Notes under the pieces: model-generated | Told to the model about the DNA's origin: nothing | The model's database searches: none | The model's input: only the letters and a program-made list of their open reading frames with translations | Source: Panonychus citri | Lineage: Eukaryota > Arthropoda > Arachnida > Trombidiformes > Tetranychidae | Length of the DNA stretch: 64,000 nucleotides | Direction: 5' to 3' | Assembly: GCF_014898815.1 (NCBI RefSeq) | Contig: NW_026515504.1 | Coordinates: 310,001-374,000, forward strand | In this document: positions 26,111-38,616 of the stretch, piece by piece | How positions within the stretch are numbered: the first letter of the stretch is position 1 | How the letters are laid out: each line of letters opens with the position of its first letter | Position numbers and translations under genes: made by a program

Positions 26111-29100
26111 GATGAGATGAGATGAGAGGGGCGGTGGAGTAACCACTTGGAAATTCACTGTTACCACCAATGGAACTCGTTAATTGTTGTCGATATTTTC
26201 TTCTTTTCAAGTTGATTGTTGGTTTGGTTAGTTTTTAATTTTACGTCTTCGAGGTAACCACAAGATTCTTGAAGATGATAATGTGGACATAATTTGAAAT
26301 TAAATTAATGAAAAGAAACACGATGGATCAATGAAGAGGAAACTTCAGTCAATGGCCAGAAGGAAATGTTTAGTTGCATAAGAATCGTTGATGGATTAGA
26401 AAGATGATGAGAAGATGAAAGTAGAGGGAAAAATAAGGTAAGAACCACAGAAAAGAAGAAGAAGAAAACGATGAGAGACAAGATGGAGGAGCAAAAAGAA
26501 TATCTTCTCTTTTAAACTTAAGCTTTGGTAAGAGAATTTGAATTTGATGTTTTCAAGAACTTCTTTTTCCTTGGAGGCTTAAGGTCTCTCAAGATTAAGC
26601 TTTTGTCTACCAATGACGATTATGTTAATAGATTGGTGGATAATGATAATGATGATGAGAATGATGGTTATCCTTGGAGCCAAAGTTATGGAGCGAAAAT
26701 TTTACTCCCTCTCTTTCTCTCTCTCTTCTTCTTTTCTCTCTTTGTCTTGAGGTATTGTGGACAATTCTTCTTCTTTTTTCAATTAAAAAAAACACATGAA
26801 GTAAAGAACAAAACGAAACAAGAGAGAGAGAGAGAGAGAACGAGAAAAAAAAAGAATAGAATTTGAGTCTTGTTAATTATATTAAGTTGTTACCTCTTGA
26901 AGCCAATATGACGGGTGAGAGAGCGAATGAGCTTCTCGAAAGTTGGTGGCAAATATTATCCTCAATTGTTTCACGGTAATTTATTAATTGCAAACGAAAC
27001 AATCACAGTAAACAATTCAGATTAAATTAGTAAATGAGAGAGAAAAGATGTCAAAATAAACACTGAAAATGTACCAGGATACATAATGGAAACAATTTGA
27101 TGGCACTAATTACATATGAGAGAATGTCACTTATAACATTTAGATGAATTGACGATCACATGAAACATTTTCTTTTCCACTGGCTGAGGAGAGAGAGAGA
27201 GAAAAATATCCAAATATTGATTAGTAAATACAAGAAGAAGAAAAATAAGAGAATAGAATAAAAATAAAAAGAGAACAAAGTTAACTGATTAAAGAAAATA
27301 AAGAGACACCAAGACTCAATGTCTCCAGTAGCTTAATGATTAACATCTACTTGAGAACGTTTCATCTTTTTTTCTCTCTTTCATTTGTTTTTTTGTTCTA
27401 TTTTACTTACTTGATTGTTTTTTTTCTATTCTCTTTTATAATTAATTATTCTCTTCCAATCGATGACCAGACCAAGATGGTTGAAAAACGATCTCAGAAG
27501 GTCACACTGGTCAGGCGATTGAAAAGTTCACATGGTAACTAAAAGGATTGGAATTGATTGTCACTAATCACTTGTTCCTTTATTTTGATGGTAACAATTT
27601 AATTTCTCCAGTTAATTGAACGTTTAAAGGTTAACAATTTATTCACAATTTGACGATTACAATTAATTAATTGTTGGCGGTGGAAAAAAATCAATTTTGG
27701 AATTTATAACATGGACAAAATGGTGGATGGAAAAAGAAAACAAAAGAGAACAAAGATTTAGGTAAGTAAAGAGAATTTTTTTTCTATTCTATTTTTGATT
27801 TTTGTTCTACGGAAATTGTTTGTTCTTTTTTTTTCTATTTGATTGTTGTGGTCACTTTTTGATTTGATTTGTTTATTTTCCGTTGTTTCATTTAACAGAA
27901 TGTTAATTGTAACTTGGAAGAGAGAAAGAGAGAAACTTGTAATCAGGTTTGGAAAATTGAACAATTGGTCCACCCAGAAAATTCACCGCAACTATTAACA
28001 TGCTCCATTCAATGAGGATAATCAAGATCAAGTTTATTTTCACCATCATAATCTTCATCGTTAATCAGTTAATTGTGTGAGTGTTTGTGTTCATTGATTG
28101 TCTATCATCGTAATTACGACAACCTTCATCACCCAATTTGGTAACATTATCGTATGGATGGTGAAAACCAGAATAGCTAATCAATTCATTTGGAAAAGAT
28201 CAACATTACATTTACAATTTTTAATCAATGGCAAGAAAAGAGATCATCTTAATTATTATTATTATTATAACAATTTGACCAATAATTGAAACGGTCAATG
28301 AATTTGACCTGGTCAACAATTGTGATCACAATGGAGCAGTTGAAAATTTGATTAACTATTAATTTTAACGATCAAATTCAGTAATCAATTCATTCAAATT
28401 ATGTTTACAATGGATTATCATCATCAACTCTATTATAACAATTCAATTTAGTTAATCATGAAGAGTAAGAAATTAATTGTTGAAGGTTAACTTTTTGTTA
28501 ATGATGATGACGATGATGATGATAATGTCCATAACTCTAATGATTGTCCTTTCCTTGATTTCTTTAGATTTGTTACCTGTAATTTTTGACAATCTATTGT
28601 TTAATTGTTTGGTTAATTGTGATCATCAAGGGGACCCATAATTTTGGATTAACAATTTACATTGACAATTCCAAGGATCATTGAGGACAATTAATTTAGC
28701 TGGACAGTCTTGCTAATTGTTTTAACTTTACCTTGAAAGTGTAACAAGTGATCCCTTTTTTTGATTAATATCTGCATTACAATTAGCTGATTGTCTTGAA
28801 TATCGTCGCTACGATTATTAATTTTAGTTTAATCGATAGTTCAACAATTAAATTGAAAGGTTGATTAATTTGTGGTTGATTTAGATTTTTTTTCTTCTCT
28901 ATACTAAATCAATTACTCTAATCACACTAATTAACTATCAATCAAACAAAAATTGATTATATTAATCAATGGGAATATGTATTAGTCCAATTGAAAAGTT
29001 AATCCAATTTGATTGTGACCTTGATGGTTAAACTAAATTGTTGTTAACAATTGAATCCCCTCTTAATTCATGATTAATTATTGTGATTTTGTAGCTTAAT

Positions 29101-30992
29101 CTTAATCATTTTAGACCATTTAACCTCAACTAATTGCTGCTGATCTTATCTAAATCAAGGTTAACCAATTGATTGATTATGAAATAATCAAAACACACAA
29201 TCAACTAACCAAGTCAATTAATTTTTCAATCACAACTTTTTTTCCTCCATCAACAATCACAATTTGAATCAATTTAATTTCCCTTTCCTGGAACAAGACT
29301 AATCAACAATTAAGCCAAAAAAATCAATAACAAATCAGATTATCACTAATTAATTTACAACAATTTAATCATGTCCAGTTTACCAACAAGATGATTAGAA
29401 GAAACAAAAAAATCTCAAACAATTAACTAATTTCATCTGAAAAAATCTCATCATTATAATTTTCAATGTCAACCATCAATAGTTAGTTAAAATTAAATCA
29501 AGATAATTACAAGAAACATTTTAATTAGACAAAAACAATTAACTAATTGTTGACAATTATAATTAATTTACTTCTTTCGGACATTCATCTAGCTAAGGTC
29601 ACCAACAATTAGAAATCAAGTCAACTATCAGGAAGACTTTTAATTTCTCGTTCTTTCTTTGATTGTTACAATTATTTTTACAATTTAAATGATTATTTAA
29701 TCATTAATCATCACAATTAACCTTAAGGCAAGGTCACAATTAGTATTTAACAATTTATTTATATTCTTATCCTTAGATTTGTATATGAATCTGATTCCCC
29801 TTTAACTTTGCATTGAGAAAATAAAAGTTTACCTGTTAAATTGTTTGCTAATTTCATTACCTTGATTGTTGATGATTAACAATTACTATCAACATGATGA
29901 TGATGGACTCATCATCTAAATAGGTCATCCAGAAGTAGAGGATAAATACACGATGATGAAGGTGATTTAATTAATTGGAATGAGAAAAAAACTCTCACTT
30001 TTCATATTCAATGTTTACATTTAAATTCCCAAACAATTAACTCGATTAAAGTGTAATTTCTGGTTTACAATCAGGAAGTTAACCAATTGATTTAGTTGAT
30101 AGGGATTAACAATTAGTCTAATTGTATAATAATAACTAAATATCTGTGGATTACTGAGATGAGCAATTAAAGTGTAAAATTAGGTTAAGATTTTGTAATG
30201 AATTTTAAATTGAGTCGCATTTCAATTGACCATGAATTAAATTGTTCAGCAATTAAGGGCTCGATTTCTGAACTCAATTTCTGTGATGTGTTCATGGTCG
30301 ATTCATCATCAGATGTAAATTGTAACCATTTTATTACAATTTAATTGTTTAATTTACGTTTAAAGTATCCCCAATTCTTGATGATTAGTTGATGACAATC
30401 TCATCAATTATTGTCCGAAACGATAAATGATGACAAGCCTCATGTACTTCCGCAGGTAAATCAGGTTAATGATTAAGTTTTTATCGTTCATCATCTAGTC
30501 AGTGTGTCATGGTTACAATTACAATCAGTTGATTCTTATTATAAAATCAAATCAAATCAAGACAAAAGGTGATTAATATAAAATCGGACAATTTACTTCA
30601 TTTGTTGATCAACAAAATCTTGTGCAATTAACATCATTAAACAAGCAAAAAAAAAAGGTTGATAAATCCTGGGGAATAATTATTTCAATGTGATTGTTTT
30701 CAACATCGTTGTAATCATCTTGTTAATAATTGATTAATAATAGACTTTTTTGTCTACCTGTGTGATTTTACCTGTAACAAGGAGAGAGAGAGAGAGGGAG
30801 AAGGAGAAGGAGAGAGTCGTGTGTTTGTAAGGAAATAGATCCCAGTGTTTGGGAGAGAGAGAGAGAGAAATCAAAATCAAATACACATAACCCCGTTCTA
30901 AATAGTAATTACAAATCAATAAGAATAATAATCAATGATAGATTTTAAATTTTTTCGCCTTCCGCTAATGAATATCTCCAATTCCTATTGAT
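25633..30992. other. Intergenic region between M13 peptidase and TMEM14
   Basis: About 5.4 kb without a supported gene. Contents are AT-rich sequence, a GA microsatellite at 26066-26106, AAAGA-rich tracts and low-complexity open frames rich in Ser/Leu or Lys/Arg. The M13 promoter and 5' UTR should lie at its left edge, but I cannot place them. Confidence 0.7.
26066..26106. repeat. GA dinucleotide microsatellite
   Basis: A pure AG run followed by a short GAGAT repeat, about 430 bp upstream of the M13 peptidase start codon. Confidence 0.9.
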
Positions 30993-31938
30993 CTATTTTT
31001 TAACATGTTGTGTTGGTCCAGTAATTGCTCGGATTGAGATATTCACAACCATTGCAACACTGAGAGCAGCAATTAAACCAGCAGGCATGAATTTACCTGT
31101 ATTGAAGAAACGATAACCCATCAGTCCAGTGAGCAAGGTTGATGTTCCTAATTGTTGTGAAATAATTGTACATGTAAAGAAAAAGAAAGATACAAACAAG
31201 GATTACAATTATGCTTATGATTGAATAAGAGAAGAAGTAACAGAAAAAAAAATGTGCTCAAGGAGGGAGAACAATTGAAATTCATTCATGAAATGAGCAT
31301 ATAATTCATGGTAATTTAGATTACCTAATGTTAAATAGTAATTTTGAGGATCTTTTGAAGTCATGTAAGCTCCAACTCCCAATGTGCTACCGAAAATTAA
31401 TCCAGCAGCAAGAGATGGAATTGATCCTGCCTTTACATAGCCAATTACTCCTCCAGCAGCAACTAAAGCAGCATAAGCAGATGAAATCTAATGAGAGGAA
31501 AGGAAAGAGAATAAAAAATTAATCATAAATTAGATGATAGTAAATATCAATTGAGTCGCAACACAAAGATAAACAATAGATCACAACATGACCTCAAGTG
31601 TATCATTGTTACAGTATAACCAACAAAAAGGAGCACCAAAAGCCAACCAATTGATTTGAATAATTTGATTGAATTGATAGATTTACAAAGCGACTTACCA
31701 TGTCAATGCCCATTTCTGGTGATAAAGATGGAGGTGATGTTGATGATTCTGGTACTAATGAAGCTGGTAAATTAGTGTTTGGATTATTTCTGGTTAAAGC
31801 TTCTTGTGTACGTCGGTACAATAAATTGTCAACAAATTGGTCAACTGAAGGAGTATCAAGGATGACAAAATCTGAATTATTATCTAATTCAATTGTATCC
31901 TCAGGCTTTTCGTAAGAGTGAGAGGATCGTGGACTCAT
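30993..31938 (-). CDS. TMEM14 family protein with N-terminal extension
   Basis: Small multi-pass membrane protein; TMEM14C in vertebrates works in the mitochondrial inner membrane in haem (protoporphyrin) transport. Exons 31938-31699, 31487-31325 and 31147-30993 join at phases 0 and 1 to give 185 residues. The family core starts near residue 81 and reads GYVKAGSIPSLAAGLIFGS, then GAYM, TGLMGYRF and TGKFMPAGLIAALS, a very close match to TMEM14. Residues 1-80 are an acidic, Ser/Pro-rich extension absent from the usual ~110-residue family members. The start is the ATG at 31938; the open frame upstream has no earlier ATG. It is head-to-head with cyclin C across about 1 kb, so the two may share a promoter region. 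Confidence 0.9.
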
Positions 31939-32980
31939 TAAGAGGAAACAGTCACAAACCAAAACCAATTTAAATGTAAAATATACTGGAAGACTTAAAC
32001 AATGTTAATTATAGTAACAATTTAATAGAAAACAAGAATCAAATTCAAACAAATCAATGACAACAACAAACAACCAGTTCTTGGATTTCAATTAGTGAGA
32101 AACGCAACCGAAAGATGGAGCCACTTTTTTTTTCTTTGTAAACGTTTGTTGTTTTTTTTGTTTTCTTTAAGAAAACAAATTAGATTTTTTTAATTTCTCT
32201 TTTTTTTTCTTTTAATTTTTAATTGATTACAATTAAATCAACTGAAATCGAGTTGATTTTGGTTGTGCTAATAGTTTTCACCTTAACTGTTGATACATTT
32301 AATCATTTTGTTATTGTCTGACTCCAATTAACTGTGAGATATTTAAAAGGATAACTCATTCTGGTAAGTTGTTGTTATTGTGTCTCCATTGTTTTAGATT
32401 GGCTTTTTTGTTTAATTGTCACAATAATTTAATTGCTTCAATTTATAGTAAGTATTTTATTTCATTTATTGACTTTGATTTGTTTGATTCTGAATTTGGT
32501 TCTGTTTGTTGCTGATTGTTGGGTAATTAGGTCTTGATTTGATCTGCTGTTGGTCAAGCAAAAGGTTTTATCCAGTGTGGTCTCATTCAGATCTTTGTAT
32601 GTGTTCAACTTATTTTAGTTTTGTCAACAGTTTTTTATTTAATTTTTCTATGGATCAATTTAATCCAATTAGTAAATATTTAATTATTGGCTTTCTCTGT
32701 CTCTTTTTCACTTGAAAACAATAAGAAATTGTCAATTTCTTCAATAGTTGAGCTGCCATCTATCTGTTTCTCTTATGAATCTGGTTTCTTTTCCTTCAGT
32801 TTTGTTTGTGACATTTTCATTATTGTCAAATTTTATTTGACATTTTTTCAGAATAATTTTATCGATTGATTTATAAAACAAATACTTCTCTTCTTACAGT
32901 GATCTCTAATTCTTGGAATTCAAGTACTACCACTACTCAATCACCTTCCATCATCCGTTAATTGTGATAATCTTTTTCCA
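31939..32980. promoter_or_regulatory. Divergent promoter region, TMEM14 / cyclin C
   Basis: About 1 kb between the start codons of two oppositely transcribed genes. A good donor (CTG|GTAAGT at about 32361) and a pyrimidine-rich acceptor ending near 32899 suggest a non-coding first exon and 5' UTR intron for cyclin C. No TATA element is evident. Confidence 0.4.
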
Positions 32981-35500
32981 ATGGCTGGTAATTTTTGGCA
33001 AAGTTCTCATTTCCATGAATGGTTATTAGAGAGACAAGATTTGATTCGTGAAAGAAATACTGACCTTCAGGTCCTCACAGAAGAAGAATATCAAAAATTG
33101 ATGATATTTTTTGCTAACTTCATCCAAGTTCTCGGTGAACAATTGAAGGTCAAACAACAGGTCATCTCAACGGCTGTAGTTTATTTTAAACGTTTCTATG
33201 TCCGAAATTCACTTAAATGTATTGACCCTCTTCTCATGGCACCAACTTGTATCTTCTTGGCTTCAAAAGTTGAAGAGTTTGGAGTAATATCTAATAGCCG
33301 TTTAATCAACATTTGCCAAACTGTTGTCAAGAATAAGTTTAATTTCGCATACGCACAAGATTTTCCATACAGAATAAGTCATATTCTAGAATGTGAATTC
33401 TATCTACTTGAACTAATGGATTGCTGTCTAATAATCTATCATCCCTATCGACCATTAATCTCATACATCGCTGATATAAAGGAAATGAGAGATCTCAAGG
33501 ATAACAAAGACTCCAAAGATGAACTTCTCAATACCGCTTGGTCAGTGGTCAATGACACTTACAGAACAGATATTCCACTTTTATATCCACCACATTTGAT
33601 AGCCATTGGTAATTAATTCTCATCTATTCCATCATTCCAATGATTGTATATTCTAAAATTTTCCTCTCCCTCTCTTCCTCTTCAGCTTGTCTTCACATGG
33701 GATGTGTAATATCCGCAAAAGATTTCAAACAATGGTTTGCAGAGCTCAATGTCGATCTAGACAAGGTAATATCGAATTTCTTTTATTCTCTTTCTCCTTA
33801 ATCGAACATTAATATTTCTCATCATCTTTTCTTCTCACCAATAAACATATTAGGTATTGGAAATAACTCGACATATACTGAACCTTTACGAGCTGTGGAA
33901 AAATTTCGACGATAAAAAGGAAGTCCCAGCTCTTTTGGCTAAGATGCCTAAGCCCAAAATTCAACCATCCAGGTAAAGATCAATTTGAACGAATTATTAA
34001 CAAACAACCTACACAAATCGACCTCCGTGTGAAGACGTATTGGGCAGCAGAAGCAGCAGCGAAAACAGCAACAGCAAATGAAACAATTGCCAATTGGTTA
34101 AAATCATTTAATCAACGCAATTCTTAAATCATCTTATCAATTTTTCAACATTTTTCTCATTCACTAATTTATATATCTATCAATATATAAACGAACAAAC
34201 GAAAAAATTATTCTCATTCGTCTTTTGCAAAGAGAAAAATTCTGTGATCCTTTTGAACGGAGCTTGTCAATTATAATTCTTAATTGTTTACCTAATCAAG
34301 ACTAGTCTTATGTGTGTCATAAGATAATTACGACAATTCTTGTATATTTAATCATATATAAGACTTGTCATTTCTAGTTAATTATGTTAATTTTTACTCT
34401 TAAACACTTTGATTACAATTTGTAACTAATCCTAATCTACTTCAGTGAGATTCAATATCAGCCTCAGTTTCCTGCATCAACATATAATAATAATTCATAT
34501 TATTATCAAGAACCTTGTGTCGCCTACGCTGATATGGTTTATAACAATAACAGTGAATTGTATTATCATCAATCACCGACTTGCTCTTCACATGGTACAT
34601 CATCATCAACAATTATCTATTATCCAGGTTGACAATTTAGCTGATCATTGATGGTGGATGAAAAGAAGGAGAGAGTTAACTGTAAATTTTTCACTTCTGG
34701 GTAACCGGATTAATCCTTAAATTGACCTCTTTAATTCCTTGACCATCACCAATAACACTCGATCATTATATTAACATAAATCATTGAAATTTCGTATCCA
34801 AAAATCTCTACTAATCAACTAATCATTCAACCTTTTACTTAATCATTTCTTTCCATGTATCCACTAACCTCTATCTCTCTTTAATTATAAATCACTCTCT
34901 CTCTCTCTTTCTTTCTCCATTTATTAATCAGATCTAATATTGGGTTTTAATTACGATCAGGAGTTTAATCAATTATCAAATTTTACCTCAGAATAAGCGA
35001 CGATGAACCATGGAATCAATCAAAGAATCAAGTTTTGTTTTCTATTCTTGAGTAACATTATTATTATTATTCAGCATCCATGGTTCCGATAATATTTTAA
35101 CTCAGAAATGAATCAATTTAATTTCTAATTGTTCCCAATTTTTATTCAACCTTTGTTTTCTGTTGACATCAAATTTACAATCAATTTGTTTTCTCCTCTT
35201 TGTATCTCAGCACAAATTGAATGATTTCTTTGATTATTTCTCTCCCACTCATTCAAATGCCATAAACAATTAACTAATTTATATACATAATATTTGAAAA
35301 TTGAATCGATTGAATTTGTTTTTTGTTCTCATTCATGAAAAATAAAACCCTAAACTGATGAGGATTTTTCTTCCTCATTTCTTTTCTTCCTCCTTAGGCC
35401 TCCTTCTCAGGGAGGAGGAACAGGGCAGAGCGAAGTTAATTCCAACCAGCAATCAAATAATTCACCAACTTCGGCAATTCAACCAACACAGACAAGCTGA
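32981..35500 (+). CDS. CycC: Cyclin C (Mediator kinase module)
   Basis: Partner of CDK8 in the Mediator kinase module, a nuclear regulator of RNA polymerase II; cyclin C can also move to mitochondria under stress in other organisms. Exons 32981-33608, 33686-33765, 33854-33972 and 35398-35500 join in phase (1, 0, 2) to give 309 residues, slightly longer than human cyclin C. The N-terminus has the diagnostic FWQSSHFHEWLLERQDL, followed by the two cyclin folds (VYFKRFYVRNSLK, FLASKVEE, YHPYRPL, YPPHLIAIG). The last exon encodes a Gly/Gln/Ser/Asn-rich tail without clear domain. The start ATG is the first in frame and fits family N-termini. The final intron is 1.4 kb, unlike the short ones before it. 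Confidence 0.95.
33973..35397 (+). other. Long final intron of cyclin C
   Basis: 1.4 kb. It contains a short Gln-rich open stretch (34035-34101) that could be an alternative last exon, discussed in the findings. Otherwise it is AT-rich with CT tracts. Confidence 0.6.
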
Positions 35501-37144
35501 TTAATCGGTGTGATTAAAAAACAAACGGATCAATCAGATGAATCTGTTAATTACAATTGAATCAATATTTTTGTTCAATTTTCTCTGTTGTGTTGATCAA
35601 AGATAATCGTTGATTACAAATGTTAAATGGCGGCTGATAAACTTAAACAATTGAAACTTCAGGCTTAGAGCAGCGAGACACAGGGAGGGAAACAATTTAA
35701 TTGTTGATCAACAAAATTAAATCATCACCGAACGTGCCTTCATTAATTACAATAGTTTACTCTCTTCAAAAGGTTGATTGAAAGGCGATTGAAAGTTTTT
35801 AATTGTTTTGCAATTTTAAGGTTTTCATTTTGAGTAAATTTGATTTTAAACTCTAATTTAAACCAATTATAATGTGCTCAATATATATTTTTATTATTAT
35901 TTAATTACTTTTCTTTCCATTTAAATCAACACAATTTAGTTGTGGAAATGGTTAATTACCTTGGTGGAAGATTTGACAAAAACAATTTCTTTTAATTGTT
36001 TATTTATTTTTCTCAACTATCTTTTCTTATGAATGCTAATTGTTTTCATCTATTTATTTATTATTATTTTGTGTTTTTTTTTCACTTATTTCATCTCAAT
36101 GATCAACCAAATATTCAACAATCAATATTTTGTCATAATTAACAAGCTAATTAAAAAGATAAAAACAATTCTGATTCTCATAAAGTTTGTTGTGATGAGT
36201 ATTTCACTTTTATTGATTCATTAACCTTGATAATCAATTGATTATCTAATTGAGTTTGTCTGTTTTAAGACAACATTCAATTCACATTCATATCCATTGA
36301 TTATAACTAAATTAAAGCTTCAATTATCAACCAATTTATTTTGTCCTTCATTCACATTTTGCTCAACGGAATCAATCAGGATAATCACTAATCGTTTATA
36401 AAGTTTTCGGAACAATTAAGTAATAAAATTCGATTAAAATGTTTATTAATTATCGTAGATTAGAAGAGGAAATCGTTATATCAGTGACGATCTAACGACT
36501 TCGACAATTAAAAGCAACGAAATTCAAAAAATTCAGCTCGAAATTTGATTGTTCACCTTCTCGATTTCATCGAATTTTCAAGTTCGAAATCTATTTAATT
36601 ATCTTTTCTACTCGGAATAATTTCAATTATTATATTTGTAACATGAGAGTTAATTGTTTCCACTCATTGTCTTTATTTTCAACGACAATTCAGTGAAATT
36701 AATATCTAATTGTTTTCAAATGTTTATTGAAGAAAAATTAAACCACATCGTCAAGAAATTCTTATATCAATACAATAACTAAATTAATATGAGAAATTAA
36801 ATCAATTTAAAAGGTTGAGATAATTTCTTTACTGGAATTGAAAATAATTGCAGGTAAGTGAAGTTGATGGGCAGAAAATTGGGAATATTTTGCTAAATAT
36901 TAAATTGTTGACCATGATAATTATTGAGAGAGTTGAAATATTGTTTAGATGAAAATAAAATTGATTAGTTGACACTTGATGGAGCATAAAATTAGAAATG
37001 ATCATCACGGTGCAATCAAGACAATTAATGAAAATTACATTTGGTTTATTTTGGACCAAGAATGAAAACATCAAAGCCAAAATATTTAATAGAAGATGAT
37101 CAAGAGTCAAATTAGAATTAGAATTGGCATTTTATCGTTGACAT
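35501..37144. other. Intergenic region between cyclin C and FUNDC1 (tail-to-tail)
   Basis: About 1.6 kb between two convergent genes. It should hold both 3' UTRs. I see AT-rich sequence and no coding stretch of note. Confidence 0.7.
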
Positions 37145-37981
37145 TCAAGCAGAAGCGACTCCAATAAGATAACCCGCTGAAAAGCCAAGCACTAGAAGTG
37201 CATTATCTTTGACGTATTTTCCTGCTTTGTCAATAATTCCAGGTAATTCTTTTTCTGCTTTCTTTGCCATTTTTTCCATCTCCTTCTTTACATTGGCTGC
37301 GTCTTTTTCCACTTTTTTCATGTCAATCTTAAGGTAACCTGAACGATGTCCAAGGTAAGCACCAACAAGAGATATTCCCACACCGAAGCAAACAACTTTA
37401 CCAAATTTGGTGAAAGTAAAACCAGTAACCCAACCACTGGCAGCACCGATTCCTAATTGTTGATATGAGGATTCATCATCTTTTGATCGTAACAATTTAT
37501 TGATAAATCCATTGTCTTTCTTGGGTAAAATATCCTTGGCTTTTTCATAAACTATAGTACTTTCCTCTGTTGAAATAAAATAAAATAAAACAAAACAAAA
37601 ACACATTAGGCAAACAATTAATTTCAATGATTAAATCAATAAGGTAAAAGCTAAAAAAAAATGTCAACATCAACATTGGTTGACATAAAGATGATCAAAA
37701 AGGAAGCATAATTGGAAACGTCATCGAATTTATTAATCAAGGTCAACAGATTTGACCCATAATCTGATTAATCATAGACACATAACAACAACAATAATCT
37801 TTCAAAAACAATTAAGTAATTTTGTTCACAATTTGCAAATGGATAAGAAACAATAAACAATAAACACAAGAAAATCTCAACAACAACAAATCCAATCAAA
37901 GGCATTGAAAACATTGACTAAGCAAAGAAAAAGGAATCACACAAAATAGCAATATATTAACTCACCTATTATATTAACCAT
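37145..37981 (-). CDS. FUNDC1: FUN14 domain protein (FUNDC1-like)
   Basis: Outer mitochondrial membrane protein; vertebrate FUNDC1 is a receptor for hypoxia-induced mitophagy. Exon 1 is only 16 bp (37981-37966, encoding MVNII plus one base) and exon 2 is 37566-37145; phase 1 carries across and gives 145 residues. The FUN14 core is plain: SSYQQLGIGAASGW near 38-51, then GFTFTKFGKVVCFGVG, a Lys/Glu amphipathic stretch and a C-terminal helix (NALLVLGFSAGYLIGVA). The canonical N-terminal LC3 motif of vertebrate FUNDC1 (YEVL) is not clear: the matching position reads YEKA. YQQL at 40-43 fits the loose motif but sits at the first membrane segment. FUNDC2-type function cannot be excluded. Confidence 0.9.
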
Positions 37982-38616
37982 GATTGATTGAAATGGTCAA
38001 GAATTAAAAATCAATCAATTGATTATTGAAAAAAAACAAATGATGAAATAATTTTCAAGTAAAATTCGGGTACGAAAACCGCAATTCTCTTGGCGGATTC
38101 GGTAACCGGATGGAATTCGAGAGTAGCGCCATCTCTTGGGGGATAATGAAACAAATGAAAAAAATAAAAATAATTCAGCAAAAACTCAAAAGGACTGGAC
38201 AGTTAGTTCAGTGCCCTGAGGGGTCTCCATACCCGAATGGAGATTAATGTATAAAACATTAGCCACAAGATAGACATAGACAGGGATACAGATAAGAGGT
38301 ATGATCGCAACGGAGACTGGAATCTGATGAATAATATAAATGAAATGTTGAAGTCAAAAACTCGAAAACTTGGTGAAAAAATATTAGAAAATAAACTCAT
38401 GATAACTGAATAGTTAATTCAGTTCCAATTGAATGGTAAAAAAACGTATAATGCATTTGTCCCTGGGACGGTGGATAAAGATAAAGACACTTGGAGTTAA
38501 TTTAAATTTAAATTACATAAACGATATGAGAGATAATATTATTTTTAAATAAAGATATTTTTTAGTTGATTGTGATGTTATTTTTTTTTTGTTTTCATTT
38601 AATATAAATCACAAAA
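37982..38616. other. Gap between FUNDC1 start and USP8 stop
   Basis: 635 bp holding the presumed FUNDC1 promoter, a CTCF/YY1-like motif at 38123-38142 and a stretch at about 38195-38300 that is less AT-rich than its surroundings. No gene recognised. Confidence 0.6.
38123..38142 (-). promoter_or_regulatory. CTCF/YY1-like motif upstream of FUNDC1
   Basis: On the minus strand it reads CCAAGAGATGGCGCTAC, close to the CTCF core (CC-NN-AG-RKGGCGC). It lies about 140-160 bp upstream of the FUNDC1 start codon, in gene orientation. Confidence 0.4.

Noticed and set aside
26525..26866. Plus-strand open frame rich in Phe/Leu and Lys/Arg
   Set aside because: No ATG start, composition follows GA/CT tracts, no splice support.
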